A stretch of 36,715 nt of DNA from JANMAT01 sp031359995 (GTDB lineage: Bacteria > Actinomycetota > Acidimicrobiia > Acidimicrobiales > Ilumatobacteraceae): contig JANMAT010000209.1 of the NCBI GenBank assembly GCA_031359995.1, positions 1 through 36,715 on the forward strand, in the 5' to 3' direction. Below are positions 14,693 to 21,605 of the stretch, one piece after another. Under the pieces are notes generated by a model, which did no database searches, was not told where the DNA came from, and saw only the letters and a list, made by a program, of their open reading frames with translations. A program made the translations under genes and the position numbers. Positions within the stretch are counted from its first letter, which is position 1; each line of letters opens with the position of its first letter.

Positions 14693-14706
14693 GACTGGAT
14701 CAGGAT

Positions 14707-14736
14707 GGCGCGGCGCGGCACGGCACGGCGCGGCGC
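14707..14736. repeat. Pentanucleotide tract (GGCGC/GGCAC) x6
   Basis: Six tandem 5-mers in the order GGCGC x2, GGCAC x2, GGCGC x2, then a degenerate GGGAC. It begins 14 nt right of palindromic copy A. The rest of the gap to the pdtaS stop (14742-14775) is plain GC-rich sequence. Confidence 0.8.
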
Positions 14737-14775
14737 GGGACCCGGGCCGGGCGGACCGCGCCCCGTCGGGCGGGT

Positions 14776-16272
14776 TCAGCGTTCGATGTCGAGCGGGATC
14801 TTCAGGCTGACCACGGTACCGGGGCCGCTGGGGTCGGTGATGCCGGCGGCGGCGAGGTCGTCGGGGACGGCCTGCTCCATGGCGATCGAGCCGGCCAGCT
14901 CGGTGGTGACCAGCGTGCGCACGATCGACAGGCCGAGGCCGGTGGCACCGTCGAGGGAGAAGTTCTCGGGCAGGCCGCCGCCGTCGTCGACCACCCTCAC
15001 CGACAGGCTGGTGCCGTCGTTGGCGAGGGCGATGACCACGTTGCCGGCCCGGGGCCGGTCACCGGCGAAGGCGTGATCGACGCTGTTCTGCAACAGTTCG
15101 GTGAGCACCACCGACAGCGGCGTGGCCACGATGGCGGGCAGCCGCCCACCGTCGCCGACCACGCGGAAGCGCACGGGCCGGTCGGGTGACTGCAGGCTCT
15201 CCTCGGCCAGGCGGGCCAGGGGCCTCACGATCTCGACGAAGGCGACCTCGTCGCCCGCCTCGCGTGACAGCGTCTCGTGCACGAGCGCGATCGTGCGGAT
15301 GCGGCGCACCGATTCGTTCACCGCCGCCTTGGCCTCGTCGGACGCCAACCGCCGTCCCTGCAGGCGCAGCAGCGACGAGATCGTCTGCAGGTTGTTCTTC
15401 ACGCGATGGTGGATCTCGCGGATCGTCGCGTCCTTGCTCAGCAACATGCGGTCGCGGCGGCGCAGCTCGGACACGTCACGCACGAGCAGCACCCCGCCGG
15501 TGACGGTGCCCTGCTCGACCAGAGGGATGCAGCGCGTCACCAGCGTGATCTCGGCCGTCTGCTCGAACTCCTCGAGCGCCGGCGTGCGCTCGTCGAACGC
15601 GGCCCGCACGACCGAGTCGTTGAAGCCGAGCTCGGCCAGACGCAGGCCCACGAGGTTGGCGTTGATGCCGACCCGGTGCACCGCCGACACCGCGTTGGGC
15701 GAGGCGTAGAGCACCCGGGCATCGGCGTCGAGCACCATCACACCGTCGCCGACGCGGGGCACGTCGGCCACGGTGACCTCGAGCTCCTTGGTGAACGGGA
15801 AGGTGCCTGCCCCGATCATCGTGCTGAAGCGGTCGAAGATGCCGAGGTAGGTCTGCTCGAGCGAGCCGGTCTGGCGGCCCGACCGGGGCGACCACTCGCG
15901 GCTGAGCACGGCGACCACCCGGCCGTCACGACGCACGGGGATGACCCGGATGCGGGCCGGATCGGGCAGCCCCTCCACCGAGAGCTCAGCCTCCACCGGT
16001 TCGCCCGAGGCGTAGCAGCGTTCGAGCAGCGGTCGCTCGGTCTGATCGGCGGTGGAGCCGACCCAGTCGGCGACGTACAGGGTGGGTCCGGTGACCGGGC
16101 GGACCTGGGCCAGCACCAGGAACCGACCGTCGCGAGCCTGGGCGTACAGGAGCAGGTCGGCGAAGCAGAAGTCGGCCAGCATCCCCCACTCGCCCACGAG
16201 GCGCTGGAGGTGATCGAGATCTTCGCGCTCGAGCGTCGTGTGCTGGCGGACGAGGTCGGCGAGGGTGGCCAC
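14776..16272 (-). CDS. pdtaS: PdtaS-type sensor histidine kinase (GAF-PAS-HisKA_2-HATPase)
   Basis: A 498-residue cytosolic kinase with no membrane segment. An N-terminal GAF-like domain (about 1-150), a PAS domain (about 170-275) and the HisKA_2 helix with REIHHRVKNNLQTISSLLRLQ (285-305, phosphorylated His near 288/289) are followed by an ATPase domain. In the ATPase domain ELLQNSVDHAF is the N box, VVDDGGGLP the G1 box and GLGLSIVRTL the G2 box. In M. tuberculosis PdtaS pairs with the RNA-binding antiterminator PdtaR, encoded elsewhere; none is seen here. It is convergent with whiB1. The start is GTG at 16272, with the weak box CAGACT 8 nt upstream. Confidence 0.92.
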   Translation of the reverse strand: MATLADLVRQHTTLEREDLDHLQRLVGEWGMLADFCFADLLLYAQARDGRFLVLAQVRPVTGPTLYVADWVGSTADQTERPLLERCYASGEPVEAELSVEGLPDPARIRVIPVRRDGRVVAVLSREWSPRSGRQTGSLEQTYLGIFDRFSTMIGAGTFPFTKELEVTVADVPRVGDGVMVLDADARVLYASPNAVSAVHRVGINANLVGLRLAELGFNDSVVRAAFDERTPALEEFEQTAEITLVTRCIPLVEQGTVTGGVLLVRDVSELRRRDRMLLSKDATIREIHHRVKNNLQTISSLLRLQGRRLASDEAKAAVNESVRRIRTIALVHETLSREAGDEVAFVEIVRPLARLAEESLQSPDRPVRFRVVGDGGRLPAIVATPLSVVLTELLQNSVDHAFAGDRPRAGNVVIALANDGTSLSVRVVDDGGGLPENFSLDGATGLGLSIVRTLVTTELAGSIAMEQAVPDDLAAAGITDPSGPGTVVSLKIPLDIER

Positions 16273-16294
16273 GGTGCGTCAGTCTGCCCGATTG

Positions 16295-17503
16295 TCAGTG
16301 CCGCGTGTCGGAGCGCCGGACGCGCCGGGGCTTCACGGGCTCGGGAACGCCCCACAGCGAGCGCCCCAACGCCACCAGACCGGCGAGGTCGGTGACGTCA
16401 CGGGGCACGTGGGGCACGGCCACCGTGACGGCGGGACGGGCGGCCAACCGGGCCTGCTCGGCCGCCTCGCGGGCGGCGGTGAGGGCCAGGCGGGTGAAGC
16501 TGGCGGCCGACTCGGCCAGCACCGAGGTGAGCCGGCCCTCGTCGAGACCGCCGAGGGCGGCCGCCACCGGCCGGGCGACGGCAGCGGGGTCGGCGGCCAC
16601 CGTGGACGCGGCCATGGCGCCGGCGGGCTCGCGCAGCCAGGCCGGCAGCACCTTGTTCAGCACGAGCGCACCGAGCGGCAGGCGCCGACGGGCCAGCTCG
16701 GTCATCAGGAACTCGGCCTCGCGCACGGGCACGGGCTCGAGGGTGGACACCACGACGAACGTGGTCCGTTCGTCGCCGAGCAGGGCGGTGACCTCACGGG
16801 CCCGGCGCACGAAACCCGCCTCCATCGTCTGGAACAGCACGAAGAACTCGGCGATGTCCTGCAGGAACTTGGAGCCCAGGATGCGATCGGCCACCTGGTA
16901 GAAGGGCTTCGACGCGGCGGCGAAGAGGCGCGAGCGATAGGGCACGGTGAGCCAGCGCAGCAGGCGGCTGCCGAAGAAGTCGGCCATGCGCTCGGGCGCA
17001 TCGAGGATGTCGAGGGCCGAGCGCGACGGCGGCGTGTCCACCACCACCAGGTCGTAACGGCCCGACGCGTGCAGCTCGTGCAGACGCTCCATGGCGAGGT
17101 AGTCGTGGCTCTGCACGAACCGGGCCGTGATCGAGTGGTAGAGCGGGTTGTCGAGGATGGTGTCGCGCACCCGGGCGTCGGGCGCATACCGGCGGATGAG
17201 CGCGTCCCAGCCCTTCTTCGTGTCGAGCATGGCGACGGACAGCTCGCCGCGCGGCACCTCGTCGCCGGCGGCGGCGGCCAGCGCGGCGGCGTCGACCACG
17301 CGGGGCTCGTCGCCGACCTCGTCGAGGCCCAGCGCGGTGGCCAGGCGCCGGGCCGGGTCGACCGTGACCACGAGGACGCGGCGCTCGGTGGCCACCGCCA
17401 CCTGGGTGGCCAACGCCGCGGCCATCGTCGTCTTGCCGACCCCGCCCGATCCGCAGACCAGCACCATCTCCTTGGACGCCAGCAGATCGTCGAGCGAGGT
17501 CAT
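16295..17503 (-). CDS. Get3/ArsA-like ATPase, second subunit (Rv3680-like)
   Basis: A 402-residue P-loop ATPase of the ArsA/Get3 family. The Walker A is GSGGVGKTT (about 18-26): the signature lysine of the deviant motif (GKGG) is Ser here. DLVVVDTPPS near 152-161 is the Walker B/switch block, and VTVDPARRLA near 46-55 is the A-loop. The N-terminal start ATG overlaps the previous stop as ATGA, so the two ATPases are translationally coupled. The pair matches Rv3679/Rv3680 (BagA/BagB, bacterial Get3-like), which form a complex. There is no arsenical Cys triad and no ArsB/ArsR nearby, so arsenite transport is unlikely. Confidence 0.86.
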   Translation of the reverse strand: MTSLDDLLASKEMVLVCGSGGVGKTTMAAALATQVAVATERRVLVVTVDPARRLATALGLDEVGDEPRVVDAAALAAAAGDEVPRGELSVAMLDTKKGWDALIRRYAPDARVRDTILDNPLYHSITARFVQSHDYLAMERLHELHASGRYDLVVVDTPPSRSALDILDAPERMADFFGSRLLRWLTVPYRSRLFAAASKPFYQVADRILGSKFLQDIAEFFVLFQTMEAGFVRRAREVTALLGDERTTFVVVSTLEPVPVREAEFLMTELARRRLPLGALVLNKVLPAWLREPAGAMAASTVAADPAAVARPVAAALGGLDEGRLTSVLAESAASFTRLALTAAREAAEQARLAARPAVTVAVPHVPRDVTDLAGLVALGRSLWGVPEPVKPRRVRRSDTRH

Positions 17504-18444
17504 TCGAGCTCCTCGCCCAGTGCGTCGGCCACCTGCTGGGTGGCGCCCAGACCCTCGGTACGGTCGAAGCGCTCCGGCAGCAGCAGCACGGGCACCACGG
17601 CGCCCAGGGCCGACCTCAGGTGGTCGAGGTGGACGGCCTGGCGACGTCGCAGCGACGACGACAGCGCGGCGGCGTCGAGCACGGCGCCGGCCCCGGGCCC
17701 GACCACCCCGGTGAGCGCCTTGCGGCCCTTCACGGTGATGACCTTGGTGAACAGCGCCTCGTCGGGTTTGGCGAACGGCTCGGGCAGCACGCGGTTGGCC
17801 ACGACGGCGGCCAGATGGGTGCCGGTCTCGGCCTCCAGGCGCTCGGCCAGCTCGACCGACTCGGCGACCGGCATCTCCTCGCCCGTGCTCACGATGACCA
17901 CGCCGGTGCGGGCCGGGTCCTCGAGGATCTCGCGCATCCAGCGGGTCTGCTCGCGCACCAGCCCGACCTGCACCAGATGCTCGATGGTGCTGGCCGCCGA
18001 CAGCTGGGCGATGACGTGCCCCGACGCCACCGCATCGACCACGACGAGGTCGTAGTTGCGTTCGCGGACCTCGTAGCAGAGCTTGCCGATGGTGAGGATC
18101 TCGCGCACCCCCGGCGCCGCCGACGCGACGAAGTCGAACGTGCGGGCCAGCGGCCCGATGCGGGCCAGCAGCGGGACGCGCAGCTGCAGCGCCAGGTACT
18201 CCCGGAGGGAGTCCTCGGTGTTCATCGTCATGGCCCACAGCCCCGGGCTCACCGTGCGCGGCGTGAACGCCAACGGGCCCACGTCGAAGGCGCCGGCCAG
18301 GCTGCCTTTGGCGTCGACCTCGCACACCAGGGTGCGTCGGCCCTGCCGGGCGGCGAGCAGGGCGAGACCGGCGGCGACGGTGGTCTTGCCCACCCCACCC
18401 TTGCCGGTCACCACCAGCAGCTGGCGGGCCAACAGGCCGGTCAC
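17500..18444 (-). CDS. Get3/ArsA-like ATPase, first subunit (Rv3679-like)
   Basis: A 314-residue ATPase with a complete deviant Walker A, GKGGVGKTT (14-22), the A-loop CEVDAKGSLAGAF (about 41-53), and DLVVVDAVASGH near 132-143 in place of the ArsA DTAPTGH signature. It is the natural heterodimer partner of the gene that follows: here the signature lysine is kept, there it is lost. The C-terminal half is mainly helical. The start is GTG at 18444, 11 nt after the DUF3107 stop, making a three-gene operon. The role is unknown; membrane-lipid or protein handling is suggested only by the mycobacterial relatives. Confidence 0.86.
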   Translation of the reverse strand: MTGLLARQLLVVTGKGGVGKTTVAAGLALLAARQGRRTLVCEVDAKGSLAGAFDVGPLAFTPRTVSPGLWAMTMNTEDSLREYLALQLRVPLLARIGPLARTFDFVASAAPGVREILTIGKLCYEVRERNYDLVVVDAVASGHVIAQLSAASTIEHLVQVGLVREQTRWMREILEDPARTGVVIVSTGEEMPVAESVELAERLEAETGTHLAAVVANRVLPEPFAKPDEALFTKVITVKGRKALTGVVGPGAGAVLDAAALSSSLRRRQAVHLDHLRSALGAVVPVLLLPERFDRTEGLGATQQVADALGEELE

Positions 18445-18455
18445 CCCGACCGCGT

Positions 18456-18689
18456 TCAGCCGCCGAAGCCGATGCGCTTCTCGGCGTCACTCGCGCCGAT
18501 CTCCACGTAGGCGATCTTGGCCACCGGCACGGCGACCTGGCGACCCTTGCGGTCGGTGAGCCACAGCACGGCCCCCTCGGTGCCGAGCGCCCGGTCGATC
18601 TCCGTGCGCAGCACGGCGGGATCGGTGGTGTCGGCGAGCTCGAGCGAGACCTCACGGGGTGCGTTCGTGACTCCGATGCGGACGTCCAT
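18456..18689 (-). CDS. DUF3107 family protein
   Basis: A 77-residue soluble actinobacterial protein of unknown function (relative of Rv3208A). Features are the start MDVRIGVTN, then REVSLELADTTDP, and a C-terminal VPVAKIAYVEIG strand ending in RIGFGG. The ATG at 18689 follows GAAGGAG. It is the first gene of the operon with the two Get3-like ATPases. The co-transcription suggests a shared job, which is inference. Confidence 0.88.
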   Translation of the reverse strand: MDVRIGVTNAPREVSLELADTTDPAVLRTEIDRALGTEGAVLWLTDRKGRQVAVPVAKIAYVEIGASDAEKRIGFGG

Positions 18690-18717
18690 GCTGCTCCTTC
18701 GGGTGGTTGCGCCGGAC

Positions 18718-18723
18718 ATGCTA
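18718..18723 (-). promoter_or_regulatory. -10 box TAGCAT for DUF3107/Get3-like operon
   Basis: Minus-strand TAGCAT lies 28 nt before the ATG at 18689, giving a short leader that contains the GAAGGAG ribosome site. No convincing -35 is seen. Confidence 0.4.
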
Positions 18724-18825
18724 CGGACCCTGGCTCCCGTTCGCGCTCCCGGCCGCCCCCGAACCCTCGCACGAACCGTGGGCCGACACCCCCTCCAGGT
18801 GGTCGAAACCCCAGGTCGGCGTCGG

Positions 18826-18831
18826 TAGGGT
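18826..18831 (+). promoter_or_regulatory. -10 box TAGGGT, leaderless type
   Basis: TAGGGT is followed by 8 nt and the ATG at 18840; no Shine-Dalgarno sequence lies between them. Confidence 0.4.
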
Positions 18832-18839
18832 CGGGCCCG

Positions 18840-20189
18840 ATGGGAATGCACGAGTGGGACGAGAAGACTGATCTCCTGGCCCACTCGCTGCTCGGCTACA
18901 CCGTGGAGCGCCTGCGGCTGCCGAAGGACCCGCAGTGGGGCGCCCGGCCCGCGGCCGAGCTGGCGGCGGCCATGGGCGCCACCGTCACCCCATCGGGCAT
19001 CGGCGGCCACCAGGCCCTGCGGCTGTTCCGTGACGTGATCGTGCCGGCCACCCGCCCGATGGACGACCCGCTCAACCTGGCCTACATCCCGAGCGCACCG
19101 TCGCTGGCGGCCACGCTGTTCGATGTCGTGGTCAGCGCGTCGTCGATCTTCGCCGGCAACTGGGAGGCCGGCGCCGGCGCCATCCACGCCGAGAACGAGG
19201 CGCTCGACTGGTTGGCCGGCCTCGCCGGGTTCCCCCCGGGTGCCGGCGGCTGCTTCGTGTCGGGCGGGTCGGCGGCCAACCTGAGCGCGCTGGTGGCGGC
19301 GCGGCACGCCATGGCGGCTCGCCGCGAGCGCCCCGCCCGGTGGACGTTCGCGGCCACGCCCGAGGCCCATTCCTCGCTGCGCGCCGCGGCGCGCGTCATG
19401 GACGTCGACGTCGTGCCGGTGGCACCCGACGAGCGCGGCGCGCTGTCGCGAGCGGCGCTCGAACGGACGGTGGCGACCGACGGCGACGGCCTGTTCGCCG
19501 TGGTGTGCTCGGCCGGCACCACCAACACCGGCACGCTCGACGACCTCGCCGCGGTGGCCGACGTGTGCGGCGAGCGCGGCCTGTGGATGCACGTCGACGG
19601 CGCCTACGGCGGGGCCGCGCTGGTGGCGCCCAGCGTGCGCCACCGCTTCGACGGCATCGAGCGGGCCGACTCGTTCTGCGTCGACCCGCACAAGTGGCTG
19701 TTCGCCCCGTACGACTGCGCCGCGCTGCTGTACCGCGACCCCCGGGTCGCCGCCGACGCCCACAGCCAGCACGGCGACTACCTCGACCTCATCGACCGCG
19801 ACCTGTGGAACCCGAGCGACTTCGCCTTCCACCTGTCGCGCCGGGCGCGGGGCCTGCCCCTGTGGTTCGCGCTGGCCACCTACGGCACCGACGCGTTCCG
19901 CGATGCGGTGGAGCACACGCTGACCACGGCCCGGCGCATCGCGGAGGGCATCGACGCCGCGCCCGGGCTCGACCTGGTCATGGCACCCGACCTCACCGTG
20001 GTGCTGTTCCGCCGGCCGGGCTGGGCGCCCGACGACTACGCCGACTGGTCGCGCCGCAACGCCCGCGACGGCGTGATCCTGCTCGTGCCCACCCGCTGGC
20101 AGGGAGAGACGGTGATGCGCCTCGCCGTGGTGAACCCCCGCACCGACGCCGACGAGGTGTTGCGCATCATCGCCACCATGACCACCTGA
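18840..20189 (+). CDS. PLP-dependent amino acid decarboxylase, group II (aromatic/aspartate type)
   Basis: A 449-residue group II decarboxylase, converting an L-amino acid (aromatic, aspartate or glutamate) to the amine with pyridoxal phosphate. The PLP lysine is Lys285 in VDPHKWLFAP; Asp253 (HVDGAYGG) binds the ring nitrogen; His177 (TPEAHSS) stacks on PLP; FVSGGSAANLSAL (about 139-151) and CSAGTTNTGTLDD (223-235) bind the phosphate and cofactor. HENEALDW-like HAENEALDWL near 116 is also typical. The substrate cannot be fixed by eye. The ATG at 18840 is preferred because of the box 8 nt upstream; an ATG two codons later is possible. It is a single gene. Confidence 0.88.
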   Translation: MGMHEWDEKTDLLAHSLLGYTVERLRLPKDPQWGARPAAELAAAMGATVTPSGIGGHQALRLFRDVIVPATRPMDDPLNLAYIPSAPSLAATLFDVVVSASSIFAGNWEAGAGAIHAENEALDWLAGLAGFPPGAGGCFVSGGSAANLSALVAARHAMAARRERPARWTFAATPEAHSSLRAAARVMDVDVVPVAPDERGALSRAALERTVATDGDGLFAVVCSAGTTNTGTLDDLAAVADVCGERGLWMHVDGAYGGAALVAPSVRHRFDGIERADSFCVDPHKWLFAPYDCAALLYRDPRVAADAHSQHGDYLDLIDRDLWNPSDFAFHLSRRARGLPLWFALATYGTDAFRDAVEHTLTTARRIAEGIDAAPGLDLVMAPDLTVVLFRRPGWAPDDYADWSRRNARDGVILLVPTRWQGETVMRLAVVNPRTDADEVLRIIATMTT

Positions 20190-20244
20190 CGGCCGAGCCG
20201 CCGGCGCACCCTGCCCCAGACCCTGCTCCCCGGCACCCCCACTC

Positions 20245-20375
20245 GCTTTGTTTGCGCGAGACAGCGCCGGTGGTGGTCCGGCGCAACCAGAGCCCGCGAG
20301 GGCGGGTGCGCCGACCCCTCGCCCCGAAACAGCTTGCGCGAGACCACCTGGGCGGCGGTCTCGCGCAAACAAAGC
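20245..20375. repeat. 131-bp palindromic element, copy B
   Basis: It has the same length as copy A and the same internal offsets: CAACCAGAGC ends at offset 48 and GCGCGAGACC starts at offset 91, as in A. Termini GCTTTGTTTGCGCGAGAC (20245-20262) and 20358-20375 pair perfectly over 18 bp. Right hairpin 20334-20345 with 20357-20368 is a perfect 12 bp; centre hairpin 20296-20302 with 20316-20322 is 7 bp; the left hairpin (20252-20262 with 20276-20286) is imperfect. The stems differ in sequence from copy A but still pair, which argues that structure is kept. It lies between the convergent decarboxylase and secreted-protein genes. Confidence 0.85.
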
Positions 20376-20380
20376 ACGTA

Positions 20381-20412
20381 GGGAGGGAGGGAGGGAGGGA
20401 GGGAGGGAGGGA
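20381..20412. repeat. GGGA tetranucleotide repeat, eight units
   Basis: Eight perfect GGGA units followed by GGGG, beginning 5 nt after palindromic copy B. The plus strand can form stacked G-quadruplexes and the unit number is likely to vary by slippage. It is non-coding, 40 nt from the 3' end of the next gene. Confidence 0.95.
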
Positions 20413-20454
20413 GGGGCGCTGGCGGGTCGGGCCCGCCCGCCGCCGCCCGCCGGG

Positions 20455-21462
20455 TCAGGCGTACTGCAGCACGATGGGGCAGTTCACCACGATGTTCGCC
20501 GCGGCGAAGGGGGCGCCACCGGGGCCACTCACCAGGCCGGCTTCGACCAGCTTGGTGCTGATCTCGGCGAAGTCCTTCTGGCGCACGTCGGCGCCGGCGG
20601 CCTGGGCCTTGGGCGTCCACGCCGTCGGGTGCACGTCCCACAACGGGCTGTAGCGGCCCTGGTTCGGCGTCCACGCCAACACGTTCAGCGGGTCGAGCCC
20701 GTCGAGGATGGCCGAGTTGAAGCCCTGGCGCTCGGGGTTGGTGGCCCCGGTGCGACCGTTCACGAAGCCGGCCAGCGAGGCGCGGGCCGAGGCGGTGGAG
20801 TCGTCACCGGCAGTCGGCGAATCGGCCAGCTTCGGCGTGAGGGTGGAGCCCTCGAGCGCGGCGGCCAGGTCGTTCGACGCGTCGGTCGACACGTACAGCA
20901 CCTCGTTGCCCCGGGCAAAGCCGTGCGTGCCCTTCAGCGTGACCTTGCGGGCCGCGGTGTCGATGCGCACGATCTTGTCGTGCAGCCCGGAGCCGTTGGC
21001 CACCTCGGGGGCGTTCAGCACGGTGCCGTCGGGCAGTTCGACGAGCGGCGAGTAGCCGGCGTCACCCTTGGAGCCGGGCACGACCTTCAGCGGCGGGAAG
21101 CCGGTGGCGCTGCCCACGACCTCGCGGGTCGGCGAGAAGTCGACGCCGGCGTCCACCGTGAGCACGCCGTTCACGAACCGGGCGCGCTGGGTGGCGGTGC
21201 CGCGGGCGTTGCTGAGCTTGTTCGAGCGGTTCACGCCGTAGCGGCTGGCCGCGTCGGAGGTGTTGGCGTCGATCACGACGTACCAGAACGGGCCGCGCGG
21301 GCTCTGGCCCTGGTACAGCGGGAACGTGATGTCGTCGCCGGTCACCTTGGCCGACGACACGAACTGGGTGGCGCCGGAGGCCGACGCCGAGCTGGTGCCG
21401 GTGGCGGCGATGGCCGCCGTGGCCACGGCCACCGCGACCATGGTTCGGAAGGGACGATGCAT
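20455..21462 (-). CDS. Secreted protein of unknown function
   Basis: A 335-residue protein with a Sec-type signal peptide (basic MHRPFR, hydrophobic run to about 20, AxA-like cleavage region SSASASG near 25-30). The mature part is rich in Asp/Gly/Thr and looks beta-structured; recognisable stretches are FPLYQGQSPRGPFWYVVIDAN (about 47-67), YSPLWDVHPTAWTP near 270-283, and a C-terminal VVNCPIVLQYA. There is only one cysteine. I do not recognise a catalytic motif or family. ATG 21462 follows GAGGAG. It lies downstream of mrp on the same strand, but a hairpin after mrp makes it a separate unit. Confidence 0.78.
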   Translation of the reverse strand: MHRPFRTMVAVAVATAAIAATGTSSASASGATQFVSSAKVTGDDITFPLYQGQSPRGPFWYVVIDANTSDAASRYGVNRSNKLSNARGTATQRARFVNGVLTVDAGVDFSPTREVVGSATGFPPLKVVPGSKGDAGYSPLVELPDGTVLNAPEVANGSGLHDKIVRIDTAARKVTLKGTHGFARGNEVLYVSTDASNDLAAALEGSTLTPKLADSPTAGDDSTASARASLAGFVNGRTGATNPERQGFNSAILDGLDPLNVLAWTPNQGRYSPLWDVHPTAWTPKAQAAGADVRQKDFAEISTKLVEAGLVSGPGGAPFAAANIVVNCPIVLQYA

Positions 21463-21492
21463 GGGATGGTCTCCTCGGTCGTTGCGATCGGT

Positions 21493-21513
21493 GGTGGTCG
21501 ATGCTCGACCACC
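21493..21513. promoter_or_regulatory. 9-bp hairpin/palindrome upstream of secreted-protein gene
   Basis: GGTGGTCGA-tgc-TCGACCACC is a perfect inverted repeat ending about 30 nt before the ATG at 21462. It could be an operator or a structured 5' leader. No -35/-10 pair is convincing nearby. Confidence 0.4.
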
Positions 21514-21578
21514 GGCGATGCAGTACCGGGGGACCGTCAGGGCGTTACGGAGCCCGTAGTGCTAGTACCGCGGTGCCC

Positions 21579-21594
21579 GGGGTCGTGCGACCCC
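21579..21594 (-). terminator. Hairpin after mrp
   Basis: GGGGTCG (21579-21585) pairs with CGACCCC (21588-21594), starting 11 nt past the mrp stop on the minus strand. The loop is only 2 nt, or 4 nt if the inner pair opens. There is no T-run. Confidence 0.5.
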
Positions 21595-21605
21595 CCGTCG
21601 CCGCC

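Noticed and set aside
16295..18444. Arsenite efflux (ArsA) role for the ATPase pair
   Set aside because: No metalloid-binding Cys triad, and no arsB, arsC or arsR near. Synteny and motifs favour the Rv3679/Rv3680 Get3-like group.
16238..18510. Long plus-strand frames antisense to the Get3-like ATPases
   Set aside because: They are His/Gln/Gly-rich with no motif. The minus strand encodes intact P-loop ATPases with overlapping junctions.
18705..18717. A 13-mer GGTTGCGCCGGAC matching the reverse complement of an inner arm of copy B
   Set aside because: It is a single arm with no partner, terminus or flanking element sequence, in a ribosome-site leader. Probably chance at this GC content.
14562..20375. 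Similar short peptides (LCLRE...AQTK, FAR...RANKA) readable from both palindromic copies on both strands
   Set aside because: They come from the inverted-repeat DNA itself. The frames have no start signals and cross terminators and simple repeats, so a protein family is unlikely.
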